NCBI GenBank assembly: GCA_021209875.1
Contig: JAGYVD010000008.1
Span: 2,107,501 to 2,171,500, forward strand
DNA: 64,000 bases
From: Rosellinia necatrix
Lineage: Eukaryota; Ascomycota; Sordariomycetes; Xylariales; Xylariaceae
Reading direction: 5' to 3'
Shown here: one piece after another, positions 50,001 to 63,100 of the stretch
Layout: the number at the start of each line of letters is the position of its first letter
How positions within the stretch are numbered: the stretch's first letter is position 1
Notes under the pieces: model-generated
The model's database searches: none
What the model was told of the DNA's origin: nothing
What the model saw: the letters and a program-made list of their open reading frames with translations, nothing else
Translations under genes and position numbers: made by a program

Positions 50001-52700
50001 TTCCACGTAGACTCACATGATTGAGCCCATAGGTGCCTACCTACCCAACAATCCAAATCATATACCCAAGCGATATGCATTGTGCGTCATTAGACTCATC
50101 TGGAGATGACTATGTTTGGTAACATTGCACGCACAGACCTTGTGCCAATTCCCTTGTCCTGAGGAGCTTATATCTTGGCAGTCAGGTATCGATACAGCCC
50201 TGGATACTCTCGGGTACCATATATGTACTCGATTATAGGCAGGTGATCAAATTCTTATTGTTTATTGAGATCAGTCCTCCAAGTCTCACTGGCCTGACGG
50301 TAAGTTCCTTTGTTTGCAGACCTGATGGATCCCCGTGCGCTGGGCGGGTAGCCTTCCGCGTGTCGCCGCCGCTGTCCCGGAGAACACAACAAACTTAGGT
50401 GCATATGCGGGCCAAGCGCTAGTTAGCTAGTTCCTGTGGGAGAGGGAATTCATGAAACCCGGCGAAGAGATCTGAACTCCAGGAATGGACTTGCCAGCTG
50501 AGCAGCATACGCCGAGGCCCGTCATGAGTACTGTATAGTAGCTGCGCGAACATGCCGAGGCCGGTTGCGGTGCCGTGTGCTTCTTGTTCGTTTGCGTAGG
50601 TCTTATTTCATCGACTCGAGCGATGATCTTACAGGGAATGCCTTCCAAGACGGGGGTCTAATAATGTGAGGTGATACCAAGAGCGATATGTATATATATG
50701 TATGTACATGTGTATGTACGATGTGCGTATTATTGATCCCCACCCAAGTGTAGAGACAGGGATTTGCATCTCCAGTAGGCCGTGAGTATGTGTGTATAGG
50801 AGTCCAAACGAATTGAGTAAGCCAAGTTTTCAGGGGTAGCTTCGAGTTGGCTCTCACTGATGGTTATGCCTCGGGTTCACTATGCCCTGATAGCAACTTC
50901 TTACCTATCTGTGTGGTCTTATGTCTCCGGAACGATATCTTCCAGCCCAAAGGTGGGTGATGAAAAGGAGCAGTCGATGTTACCCATATAGTATTATTGG
51001 ACTTATCCCCACAGGTGCTGGTGCGCTGGTGACTATGATGCGATAAGGGATACTTATGCTCCTCTATGCAGGAACAACGAATGATGAACGCCGAAAGCGG
51101 ATTTTCAGCAGAACTTTAAATGTTGCGCCAGCACGAGGGAGTTGCGATGCAGTGGTCTACAATTTAACCGACACCGTACCCAATGTACACTACTAGTCTT
51201 GAAGTATGGCCCATGCCGAATATGGTAGCTATTGTGACGACAGCCTGTACCTCGCTTCCATCAATGGTGGTATATAAGTACAAAGACTAAGGACATATAG
51301 GGACATTATATATCTGTGTCAGCAGATTGGACATTTCCAAGATTTGTGTCGGGGGTGTAATATACAGAACATAAGCAGATGGCTCCGGTACGATATTTAG
51401 ATAGGTGCTGTTCTGTGCTGTTCTTTCCAAACACAGCACTCTGCACCGATAGACCTGTGAGGGCTCCTTGGCGTGAACGAGTTTTGTCCCGAATATGCGC
51501 AATTACGGTACAGATGTGCAAAGTACCCTGTCGCAAGACCACTACCCCTGTAGACACTATAAAAGGTACGGCACTAGAGCGCTACGCACTAGTATCAGCT
51601 AGGTCGAGATTAGACTAATTGGTGGGGATAGGTATGGAGCACAAGGGTAGCCCCACTGCTTCGGAGGCTACCTAATCCTTTCACAGTCGTTCACAGCACG
51701 CGCTCGACGCGTTCCAATCGTCCCTCTTGCTATATCCGGAAGTTTTCCATTGGTAGCTTTTATCGCAAGTAGCCAATACTAGGTATGGTTGATACTACCT
51801 GGTACTCGCCTCCCGTGTCTGTTCGGCACTTTAAAGGAGTGTTCTGGAATGGGAACAGGTATTATTAGAAACTATTCCATTGCCTACATTGGCTACGTAC
51901 ACATACGGATGTACAACACACAAGGTACCTAGATAGTTGCTACATTTAGACGCTACCGAGGGTGTCTATCTTCTCGTGGTTCCTGATTCTCAGGGGCTAA
52001 TCTTTATTAGGAAGTCTGTAGTAATACTTAGTTCATACTTGTAGGGAACTACGATAGTGCACGCTACAGCTTGTACACTGCACCACACCACACAGAGTCC
52101 ACCACAAGACTAAAAGGAGGCGTGGGGTCCTGGGAGCTCGGACCCAGGGGTATTCCTTCTTCTTGGAGCGTGAATGGCCGACAGCGACAGCGTCCCTAAC
52201 CCAGCCAATCCCTATCGTAAACTTTTGGGTTTGTTTGTTGGTCGTTGACTTGCATTGAATCCCTTCCCCTCTCTTCTTGTTTCTGTTCCTGTTGATCTTG
52301 AGACGACCTTGGTACGACAAAAACCTCGGCCGCTTTTGCACTGGTTCTGTATTGTAATTCATAATTCATAATTCTCGCTGCCCTCCCGCCAGCATCGCCT
52401 CGACACACCAATCCCATCCGGGCCTCTTTCGCAAAGTGGACTTTGTCGGCCTGGGCTTCTTGGACCCTGGGTATCACCTCATCACCCCATCGTCCAACCT
52501 CGCCTGCATCCAACCCGTGTCCAATCCGTGTCCAATCCCAGTCCGGATTCTTGTTGGAGCATTCGCAACCTTCATGATCCTTGTCACCCCATCGGCTTGC
52601 CTGCTCGCCCGCCCGTTCGTTTGCAGTGTAAACGCTCGATGTTTGGCCAGTAGAGAGCCACGACGGCTGCGACGTGCACACACATATATCTATCTCTTAC
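47011..52700. other. 5.7 kb stretch without a supported gene
   Basis: Many short frames on both strands (for example 47681-47989, 48766-49146, 50603-50857 minus, 52196-52681 minus) overlap and lack recognisable motifs or splice partners. A local GC-rich patch spans about 48660-48990. An alternating purine/pyrimidine TG/TA tract lies near 50688-50730. The last several hundred bases are probably promoter and leader of the Sec7 gene. Confidence 0.5.
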
Positions 52701-52750
52701 GTATACTGGAGCATACTGGAGCACACTGGGGCACACTGGGGCATACTGGA
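52701..52750. repeat. 5 x 10-bp tandem repeat upstream of Sec7 gene
   Basis: Five decamers of the form G[TC]A[TC]ACTGG[AG] follow one another; two are exact GCATACTGGA and two exact GCACACTGGG. They start about 365 bp before the Sec7-gene start codon, in its likely promoter or leader. Confidence 0.8.
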
Positions 52751-53064
52751 CTGCACACCCCGAAATTTAGTCGCTTTAAACCCTTTTGTTCCTGGGAAAT
52801 TCTGGGACGACCGACGCCCGACAACTGCCCCGAAGACAACGACGACGCATGCAATCTCGCCGAACATCGCCAACTCGTCCTTTGTGGCCCTGGTGACTGG
52901 TGATTTTCGCATTGGCGGTTCCCGCTTATCATTCGATACGCCGTGCCGTACCTTGGATGGCTTCCACTACCCCAGTGTAACCAACGTACCAACCCGCCAT
53001 ACTACGCTGACCGTCCGCCCATCCCTCAGCCGCCAATTTGCTAGTCCACTAGCCCGCATCAGCC

Positions 53065-56000
53065 ATGCATCCTCCCACCGAGCAGTCCCGGAGACCCCAG
53101 AGCCAACGACCTGAGCTGAACCTGGATACCTCCACTACCATTCCCAGAGGCCGCGATGTTGTCCCCGAGTCTTTTCCCACGCGAAAGCCTGCCTTTCCTG
53201 CCAAGGGCAAACCACCTGTTTCGAGCCGGGGCCTGAAGCTGCCCGCGTCTAGTTCTGCTCCCGCCTCGAAGCGAAATTCGGAAGACTCTTTTCTCGAGAA
53301 TGATTCCCCAACGGATGCTGAGAGGGCTGAACTTGAGTACCGTCACGGGCGCCCGCCCAGGGATTCTCACGACCTGTCCCTGCCTGCTCAAAAGTTCACA
53401 CGCGATTCCCTCCTGGGAAATATGCTGAATTCTCTTGACCAGTTCTCCCTTACTCAGATCAGCACACCAATTGCTCCTACCTACGAAGACGACGGCGACC
53501 CGTATGGTGTGCCTAGGGGCGACAGCTTCACGAGATCCATGACCACGGCCTCCCGCCCGCCCGCGAATATCTACGCCTCCGGAAACCCCCACGGACACGG
53601 GTATAGTTACAGTTCAGATTTGGAGGGTTTTGACGACGCTGCGAGTAGGATATCTAGCCAGGTTTCTCGAGGCCGCCGCAGTGATAGCGGCTCGGGCTTC
53701 CAGTCCGGTCTACCGAGAATCAACAGCATGCGCGAACGAAGCCATCCCGGCACCCCGGGGAAGCGAGCCCTGCACTCGAGGGGTGGCAAGACAAGTAAAA
53801 GTAGCAGCATCAACAGCTTTGAAATAGGTGGTGGGGGATATGCCCAAGGTTTGCCTTCGCAACGATGGGGTCATGCGGTCGGTGGTAGGTCCTCAAGTTT
53901 CGACTATGGTCAACGGCCGTCTCTCAGTTCGCCGGGTCACTGGGAGGCCGAATTCCCAAATACCTTCTTAGTTGACGATTACGAAGCAGCGCCTAATCCC
54001 ACTATTCCAGGCGGCCCCCGTCGCCTACCTGCATCATCATCCCCGGTTGTAAACCCATCGGCCCCTCCATCGGAGTACGAGCCCAAAACGCCTGACCGGA
54101 AAAGGGATACGCGATCCCGGAGCGGTACAAATAAGACGACACAATCTAAGTATGGGGCTGCGCGTGAGGTAGCGCCTCCTTTGCCCGTACTCGATGTCGA
54201 TTCGGCCCCTGCCCCTCACGTTGGCTACGGAAAAGCCAAGGAGGTTCAGCCAACTGGGCCAGCCTCCGCTCCACCAGTGAAGGAGAAGCAGGGATTCTTC
54301 AGCCGGCTCTTCGGATCTTCCCGATCTACTCCGACTTCTGCGGTTGAACCCCTCGCCGCCCCAGCTCCCACGGCAGTGACTGAGCCGTTTCAAAGCGGCA
54401 CGAATAAAGCTAACCCTGTCACATCTCAGGCGAAGCCTCTGTCTGCTCCGCCGACACGCGACTCGGAGCCGCCTCGCCAAACACCACATGTAATTCAGAA
54501 AAAGTCGTCATTCTTTAGGAGGAGAAAGAAATCAATCACGGAGCCTCCAGTCCCGCCGCTTCCTGTGCCGCACCCGATCGATATAAGCAAATCAACGGAC
54601 GGCTCTATTCCCGCTCCCGAACCAAGCCCCGTTAGTAGCTTGCGTCAGGTGATGAACCCGTACTTGAAAGGCAGTAACCCTGCCTTGCCTCAAGATTCGT
54701 TGACTCCGCGACGAGATGGCACAACACATACCTTTGACGCCGAGAATAACCGTAGGGTTAGGGGATTCTCTCCCGAATATGACCCCAGTCCTAGCGCCAC
54801 TATTCGGACCGTGAAATCGACATCGGCTCTGAAAAATCAGGAGTCACGATGGCGAAGCCAGCTAGAAAGTCCGATGCGTAGCCCGCCGGATGTCCCTGTT
54901 AAGTCGACGAATACTCCCGAGTCTACGACCTTCTTTCATGATAGTAGCGATGAGGGTGAAAGGGGTCCAGTGGGTGCGCGGAAACAACGGAAACGGGCGC
55001 AAACAGGCAAGGCTACTTCATCTGGGACTGCTTATAAGTCAAAAGACACAGACGACGGTCAAATTGCAGCTAACCTCGAGGTCCCCATAACGGGCGTAAG
55101 AAAGTCTTCGTCCCGCCCTACGCTGAGCAGATCCGCCAGCAGCGTGCCAAGCGTTACTGTTGATAGCTCGCAGGCAAGCCCTCAAATTCCCGGTGGCCCT
55201 CTGGATGAGCCCGAGGTCAGCGTGGGAGAGCCAACCGAGGACGACCGCCAAAAAGCCCAAGGGATCTATGATGGCGACCAAGACTTTATCCAGAAGGAGA
55301 AGGCGGCAGCTTGGATGGGAGAGGAGGGACCTGTGAGGCAGCGAACTTTGAGAGCGTATATGGATCTTTACGATTTCGAGAACCAAAGTATTCTTGCTGC
55401 GTTAAGACAAGTTTGCTCTCGGCTAGTGTTCCGAGCAGAGACTCAGCAGGTCGACCGCATCCTGGTCGCTTTTTCGAAGCGCTGGTGTGACTGTAACCCA
55501 AAACACGGGTTCAAGACGAATGGTAAGTAAACTTGAGATGTGGAACGAACGCGCCTAACCTAGAAATGCAGATGTTATTCATACAATGTGTTACTCCATC
55601 ATGCTCTTAAACACCGACCTTCATCTAGCGGATATCGAACAAAAGATGACTCGGAACCAGTTTATCAAGAATACCATGTCAACCATTACCCAGGCCGTTG
55701 TTGATTCCGCTCCCGAGGCGCTGAACCGAACTAGTATAATTCGCCCAAAGAACACCATGCTCAGTCCCGCCGATTCTGAAGCTCCCACACCCATTGATAC
55801 CGAACAGGACAAACCTAGCTGGAGGGCGTCATTCAATCCGCTCCCCCGTTCTGAGTCGGCATTGGGCTTTCACGCTGATTCGGGTGCCTGTATGGAGGCA
55901 TGTGGGCCCTTGGTGAAGGCACCGTTTGACGGATCCATTCGAGCCTGGGAAGGCCAAGTGGAAATTGTTCTCAAAGATATCTATACGTCTATTCGCGATG

Positions 56001-57553
56001 AAAGACTTCCTCTCTTTGGCGCGGAAGCAACTTACCAACCACCACAGCCACCAAGTGGTTTAACCGTGATGGCTAGACTCAAACGGACTCCTAGTGTGTT
56101 GAGCAAGGCGCCGTCGGAAGGCCAGGCTTCTCTTCGTGGACGAATTAACGAGGTCGCTCGTGCGCAAGGGGGTCGGTGGACTTCTAAGAGTAGATCCCGC
56201 CCAAGGCTTGGCAATGGATTTTCCTCTAGCCGAACGAGCTTCGAAGACAGCAATTCTATCTGGAGTCCCTCTGCCTCATCTGCTACTTGGAGCCGAAACT
56301 CGCTTGGGCGGACGCAGACATCGATGTCTATAGACTCTTTCGCCTCTGGATATCCTGCTAGCGACTATCAGCAATCTATTGGATTTGCGAATGCACTCAG
56401 CCAAGCCATTATTAGAGATGACTACGCTGTTGGAAACGGCGCCCAGTCTATTATCAGTGAGGATTTTCAGAGTACTCAGCTCCTTGAGGATGAGTCGCTT
56501 GAGCTTCTTGGGCCACCGTGGGCAAAAGAGGGTATCGTCATTCACAAGCACCATCTCGACGGCGTTGATAAGAAGGCTAAGGATCGCAATTGGAACGAGG
56601 TGTTTGCTGTTGTACAAAAAGGAACGATGAGCCTCTTTTCGTTTTCAACAAAATCAATGCGTCAAAAGGCTCGGGCTGGCCGTAAGCCTGTTGCGGGTGC
56701 TGTGGTAGGCGGTGGCAATTGGCAGGAGAATGCGACCAGCTTGGGCTCGTTTTCTCTCCGGCAGACCTTAGCTTCGGAGCTTCCGCCTCCAGGTTATTCG
56801 CGGACCCGTCCACATGTCTGGGCGCTGAGCCTTCCCTCTGGTGCTGTCCATCTTTTTCAGGTTGGCACGCCCGAAATAAGCAAGGAATTTGTTGTGACCA
56901 TCAACTATTGGAGTGCCCGCCTCAGCACACACCCGCTTGTTGGGGGCATCAGCAATATAGAATATGGCTGGAGCGATGGTGTGATTAATAATGCTCTGAT
57001 CGGGGCTATGGAAGAGCCGGCTATCCCTCAACGTCCAGGCAGCGCGGCTGCCGGCCGGACTAGCACACACAGCCGTCAAGGAAGCCGCCAAAGCAGCCTT
57101 CGTTCATCTTTCGACATGGGCGGTAACACCCGTACTAAGTTACCGGGTGACCGAATACATATTGCTGAATGGGCACCACCGTCGCAATCCTTACGACCCA
57201 GCCAGTGCTCCGAGTCCGAGCAGCTTGAGACTTTGGTGACCTACGTAAAATCCGTCGAGGGCGAGCTGCAACAACACAATCAACTCAGGTCGCCAATGCT
57301 ACTGGCGTTTACACCCCGCGGCCATAATGCGGCCAAGGCTATGGCGAACTGGGAACGGAAGAGTAGTTATCTTCTCCGAGAGATCGTCAAGTTCACAACC
57401 TACGTCGATAGCCTACAACATGCGAGCGAGCGCCGCAATGAGATTTATACCGAACGTGAAAACGCGAGACGAGCCGCGAGAGGAGAGGAGATAGATGACT
57501 CCGCGAGTGCACATAGTGACGATGAGGCTGACATGACGTTGAGAATTGAATAA
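53065..57553 (+). CDS. SYT1: SYT1-like ARF guanine-nucleotide exchange factor (Sec7 + PH)
   Basis: Two exons, 53065-55522 and 55572-57553, with one 49-bp intron inside the Sec7 domain; 1479 residues with an intact frame. About 700 disordered Ser/Pro/basic residues come first. The Sec7 domain (about residues 745-890) includes FRAETQQVDRILVAF with the Glu finger, and DVIHTMCYSIMLLNTDLH across the splice site, followed by KMTRNQFIKNT. A split PH domain (about 1150-1310) is marked by GIVIHKHHLDGVDKKAKDR, WNEVFAVVQKGTMSLF and FVVTINYWSARLS, and a coiled C-terminus with ESEQLETLVTYVKSVEGEL and KFTTYVDSL follows. This order matches fungal Syt1/Yel1-type factors, which load GTP on ARF/ARL GTPases at the Golgi or cell cortex for secretion. 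The ATG is preceded by a leader rich in short repeats. Confidence 0.9.
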
Positions 57554-58329
57554 GGACTCTAATTGAGTTTCATGGCAGCCCATTTGGGATTGTTAACGAT
57601 AACGACCATTGATACCCGATAGATCCAACCAACCGGCCTTTGCATTGTCATTACTTTTGTCAGACATACTTTTCATGTATATCAGTTTATTTATTGAGGA
57701 TGTTGACAAGGCGGCGAGAGCCTTATTACATGTATACATAAGAAGCCCAAAGCGAAAAATACTAAAGAAAAATTCCATTGCATTGCCACGGCCCGCTACA
57801 AACATTGTGTCCTGCTTAGGCAGCTTATTATATTTACATTTTCGAGGGATGTGCAAAATAAAGTATCATTCTAATTATTTCGGCTTCTCCCTCACGAAAT
57901 ATTCTGCGTTTCCCGAAGACTGTTAGGCCAAATAGTATATAACGACGGGCCCGTTTCAGGGGCAAAGCACGCAGGGTAGTGGGAAGGGGCCGCCTAGAGG
58001 CCTTCTGGGGGTTGATCACGGCGGCGATTATGATGGATGTGAGGGCCTTTTGAGTTGCCATCAGGGGCACATAGCATCATATTGCTGTGAGGTAATGTAT
58101 GCCAAGAAAATTTCCGAGTCACAACCGATTTATCAGATAAATCACTAGCGCGCGAGGGATAGATCTTTGGCCGCATTATTTATGTGAGCAGGAACCGGTT
58201 AGTTAGTACAAGAGTATCAAGGGTTAGTAAGATAAATCAAAGCAGAAGCAAAACTCGCCAAAACAAATGTTATTGAACAACTTCAGATGTCTTAGATTCT
58301 AGTGCCTTTTTGCTGCAACAACATTTCTA
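57554..58329. other. Convergent spacer
   Basis: About 780 bp between the 3' ends of the Sec7 gene and the permease gene, AT-richer than the genes. No gene is seen. Confidence 0.4.
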
Positions 58330-60171
58330 TCACTCGTCAGTTTCAACGATAGGACCGGTATACGTCTTCCTAGCCCAAATGACATAGTAAAGGACGCTGA
58401 ACAGTATGGTTGCGCCGAATACTAGTATGGACCAGTTCATGTTCTGCGGGGTGACGTGACTGTATGATGGCCAAAAGCTGAAAAACAAGACATATACAAG
58501 ATATACACACGTGAACGTGTTGTTGATAACCCCTAGGGTCTTAGGGAGATGCCAAGGTCCCCATGTCAAGTCTGTATCCGTCGTCAATGAATCATCGGAA
58601 TTCGGTAAACGGATACCTCCGGTGAGGCGTCGATAAAGAAGCAGGCTGGCGGCAACCAGATAGGATCCGAACAAGCCAGCTACCGAAATAGAAATAACGC
58701 CAGTGAATGCAGTGGCACTTCCGATGTTGACAAGAGATAGAATGATCGCGACAACGACGGTAGTTATGACGCAGTAGACGGGGATACTTGTTCGCTTGCT
58801 GACCTTCTTCAGGACCCGCCAGCCCGGGAGCCCGCGGTCACGGGCGAAAGCCCAGTATACCCTCGAGGTCGACGAGACAAATCCGGTCGTAGCACTGAAC
58901 CCTAAAAGAATGACAAGCGATGAAAGAACTGTTGCTGCTGCGGTCGATCCTAATCCGTTATTAAAGATGGCCATAAAGGGGAAGATAGGGTTCTCCTCGA
59001 GTCTTGCATTAATGTCGCCCATGCAATACATTATAGCAACCAACATTGCAAACCCCAGGATCCCGTTGATGGAAAGCCCTATCATGAGGGCCCAAGGGAT
59101 CGTGACAGCTGGGTTCCGGACTTCTTCCGACATCTGCGCACCAGATCAGTTCATTAGCGCATACAAACCTCTCGAGAGGCGTGTGGGCTCGGAGATATCC
59201 TACGTGAATGGCGCCGTCGCCGCCAACGAAGGCAAACACGTTCCCCAGAATGCCGATCGAGAGGGACAGTCCCTGGGCCGGCCAGCCGCCGAGGTTGAGC
59301 CAGTTGTCCCAGACGGCCTCGGAGGCGGAATGCTCGCTGCGGAGGACGAGGGGGAATATGACGGCGAAGAAGCCGAGGAGGTGGAAGACGAGGACGACGC
59401 TCTCGAACCTGGCCAGCAGGGTCGACATGGCGGTGTTGATGGCGTAGCCGAGCAGCAGGACGGCCCAGAACAGGAGCGTGCTGTGCCAGTTCCGGATCTG
59501 CTGCAGGTACGCCGGATGGGCGAGGATGATGAGGCCCTGGATGCCGGTGCCGGTCAGGTACGCGCCCGACGCGGTCGCCGCCTGCCACCCGGCCAGCGTG
59601 AGCCAGCCGGCGAGGAAGCTCAGGAACCGCCGGCACGCCGGCGGCGCCATCATCGCGACCCAGTGGTACTGGCCCCCCCGACGTCGGCGCCATCGACGCC
59701 AGCTCCGCCAGCGTCGCGAAGACGGAGAACGTCCCGGCCCACACCACCAGGTAGCCGTAGAGGATCCCGGATGGCCCCCCGCTGTCCCCGGCCGTTTGAG
59801 TAAGCTTTGCTAACTTAACTGATCCCCATCATGGCGGAACGCACCCGAGGGGGGAGAGGGGAGGGGGGGGGGAAGCCTACTTTTGTAACCCCGAGAGGAA
59901 GAGGCTGTTTGGTACGTCGGTCAGTTAAGGGATCTTCCGGGGGGAGTTGGCCGCTTTAAGGAGATTGGAGTGCTCACGTGAGGGATCCTTCCCATGTTAT
60001 GAGAATCGTGCAGCTGAAACCCAGGATAGCCAGGAACCCGAAGTTGCGCTTGAGGACGGGCTTCTTCCCCAGGCGCGCGAGCGCCGCATCGTCGCGAGCG
60101 AAGCCCTGAGCCACCTCCTTCTGCTGGGCGACCGGCTGTATGCTGTCTTTTATACTCTCGACGGGAGGCAT
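58330..60171 (-). CDS. Amino-acid/GABA permease, APC superfamily
   Basis: The exons are 60171-59978, 59904-59881 (only 24 nt), 59781-59204 and 59133-58330; introns are 73, 99 and 70 bp. The product is about 532 residues with a hydrophilic N-terminus and about 12 helices. Family text includes LKRNFGFLAILGFSCTILITWEG, then (through the microexon) SLTLFLSGLQNGGPSGILYGYLVVW, ELASMAPTSGGQYHWVA, GDGAIHMSEEVRNPAVTIPWA and RVYWAFARDRGLPGW. These are typical of fungal UGA4/choline-type permeases of the plasma membrane or vacuole. As given, the frame breaks at C7 (59673-59679): with one base fewer SGGQYHWVAMMAP follows, and the total exon length is exactly one base over a multiple of three. The substrate (GABA, choline, polyamine or other) cannot be told. 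Confidence 0.87.
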
Positions 60172-63100
60172 GTTTTCTGGTAGTCGGCGCCGTGGATAGG
60201 AGGTATCTGGATGCGAGACGATGGAAGGAGGAAAGGAAAGGAGCGGTGAAGGAGAATTCACTTCCTACAGAGGCACGAGGGGATGGGCTATCTAAGTAGG
60301 TATCATCTAAATGCCAGTTGGACATTGTACGCAGCACGATATACAGTCGTGCATGACATACTCTGGTCGCTTGTGCTGCACGATGCAGCCAAGCCTTGAG
60401 CATGGAACTTACTGCGAGTGGGCAGACACGAGCTGGTGGCGGGGGGATAGTACGATTGTTTATCTGTGTGAGTCTTGATACGTCTGAATAATAAGTGCTG
60501 TATAGCATCGCCTCTACCAGGGCCGAATATCCATGCCCCGACTACGAGATAGCAATCGTCTTGTTTGCCCAAGATGGGCCTATTTGATAAGTTGCATGTG
60601 CACTTTATACGCTCTCCTGGGATTAAGCAGGCTAGCTTGGGTATAAGACCAGGGCCGGTACCAAACTTTCAGCGTGTATAAAACCGCTACTAACTGAAGC
60701 AGAACCGGGGCAACTTCAAGGTACTCCAGTTCGCTTGATAAGGGTTTCCCCCTTCAAGACTTCAGTTCTAGTTAATCAAATACTGGGGTTCCACCCAAGT
60801 TGTCAAGTTGTGATGTGTATAACATATCGGATCATGCGGAAACGGGACTTATAGTTCCCCCAACTCCTTTGATAACATTGATTCTCTGAAACGAAAACGA
60901 TGTAACTATAGAATGGTAGCATGATGTGGGACTGCGATGCTGGCGTCTGTAACTGCGTTCACCACCTTGACGAATAACTACCATGTACCCCGTACGATAA
61001 CTAAGTAGCATGTGGTATACCCCATCGGCAGGGCGACCGACGTCAAGGCGGCCCCACGCCGCTGGCAGTGCGCATGGGAAAGATAGACACTCTCTGCAAC
61101 GGCTCCGAGAGCTATCTGAGAGTTCGGTCTTCTCATGTGACATGCGTGGTCAACGTGGAGACATAATGCTCGACAAGGGCAACAAGCGAGAATTATAAAT
61201 CGGAAGCCGATATTAACTGCCTTGGATCTAGTCAGTTTCAGCTTCTGTAAAGGTGATGAGGAGAGATGCCCGACCCTCGAAACACCACCAACTGATTCGA
61301 CGACCAATTGTAGTCAGAATAAGGCCTGGGGGTGGGCGGTGCACTCTGGTCCTGGGCGGCGGCCGGCAGTTGATCCCGGGAAGGCGGTTAGGAGCATTCT
61401 CGGCTCGGCCAGGCCAATACGGCTGGGGCGGCGAGAGGGCCACGAGCCCCTCCTCCTCCTCCCGCTTTGACCCTGTCAAACATTTCACATGCAGGTTAAC
61501 GCTGACGCTCCGCTCGGGCACCTTTTGCCGCCCACATTCCCGTCTGCTCTCCCGCCCCGTCGAGGAGTTTGCATTCAAATTCGAATACCTCCAGGCTGCC
61601 ACGGTGGTAACTCGATTTGGGTTCGTTCAGAACGAAGATGCCTAGAGGTCCCATCTGGAGACCCGCTTCCCCGGCATTGTCAGATCCATATTCGACTCGC
61701 ATGAGGTGCCTGCAGAGTCCTTCTTCCAAGCATTCTTCCCCTCTCATTTACGGGGGCCGGATATTCGGGTCGCGAGAACGCCGTGGCCGAGATGTGCCAC
61801 TCCGTCTCTATTTATGGCACATAGAGGGCCCCCACGAGTGACTGGCGAGGGGGTTGGTGATAGACGCCCACACTCGCCGTATTACCGACGCCACTTCCCC
61901 AGAGGATCTGTGAACAAGATCCGTTTGCGGAGGAACATGAAGGTCGGACGGAGGCGTTCTTGTTTCCCGGATGACGGGTCGGGCCGCTTTCGTTGAGCAG
62001 TCCCGCGAGATCTAAGATGAGCCACTTTCCAAAGCCCATGTCCGTGCGGGCCGGAGGCCGCAACTCGGCATCCTACGCGCTTCTTCGCCGTGCTAGCGAT
62101 GGGCCCATCGTTACATCGCCCACCCGGCGCACGGACATTCCATATTCTCTCCACTTATCCGGGTTAACACGTCGTTGGGGCGTCCACGATGCTTGAACTA
62201 GGGTATGAACAAAGAAGGTGAGATAGGCGTTAAGATGTTCCTAGATGTGACACCTGTTGAGAAGACGGGTTTCCCGGGTGAGGCAGTATGAAGAGAGGAT
62301 AGCTGACATAGCGCATGCTCATCATTCTCGTAGTAATCACTCTAGGGAGTTAACTATTGTTGTCAATTTAGACGCATTGTCGTTTACCTCGCGGCGTGGA
62401 TTTACTTAATATGACCATTTCACTAAGTCCTCCCCTGGTTCCTAAACTATAATGCCTGGGGTGATTCTCGACGGCGCTATACGGGAATTTAGCTCATTGC
62501 TCTATTGTTATGATGTTACCTAGATTCATCTACCCTTAGGGTATAGTAGGGTATAGGGGTGCGTTGTTCCATCCACCTTGCACCCACTCCTTATTTTGTG
62601 CCTAGAATAGATAGGTATCGGCGACCCTGACATGTCTGAGGTTATGTTCTCATCTCTTATCGTGAACTATCATCATCGATAACATAAATTGTATATAAAT
62701 ACTTAGTACTTTCTGCTTATTTCGGGTGGTGCGGCGGTTGTATATCTTTGTCCGAGTGACACGTTTTCTCGCAACACATTGATATAATCCCATTGAATAC
62801 TTTCGTCTATATTTGACAATGTAACGATAACTTCACTCCCCCGTCCTCCCCATATCTAGAAACGATGCAGATATGAAATTCTTGGCGTTCGAGTAAACAG
62901 TTGTCAAACAATAGTGCGGACAGTAATTTAGTAGCCTTGACGTAAGATGCATGAACTGCCAAGATCAAACTTACTGACATGTCCATAACCACCACAACGA
63001 GAAACATCGGAAGATCGCATGCTACCTAGCCGCTTCATTGCAGGTGATAGGGCTGATAGCCAAGCTTTACATAACTGAGGCTCAATTCAGGAGCGCCCCC

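Noticed and set aside
52196..52681. 161-codon minus-strand frame upstream of the Sec7 gene
   Set aside because: Overlaps the likely leader of the Sec7 gene, with no motif or splice support.
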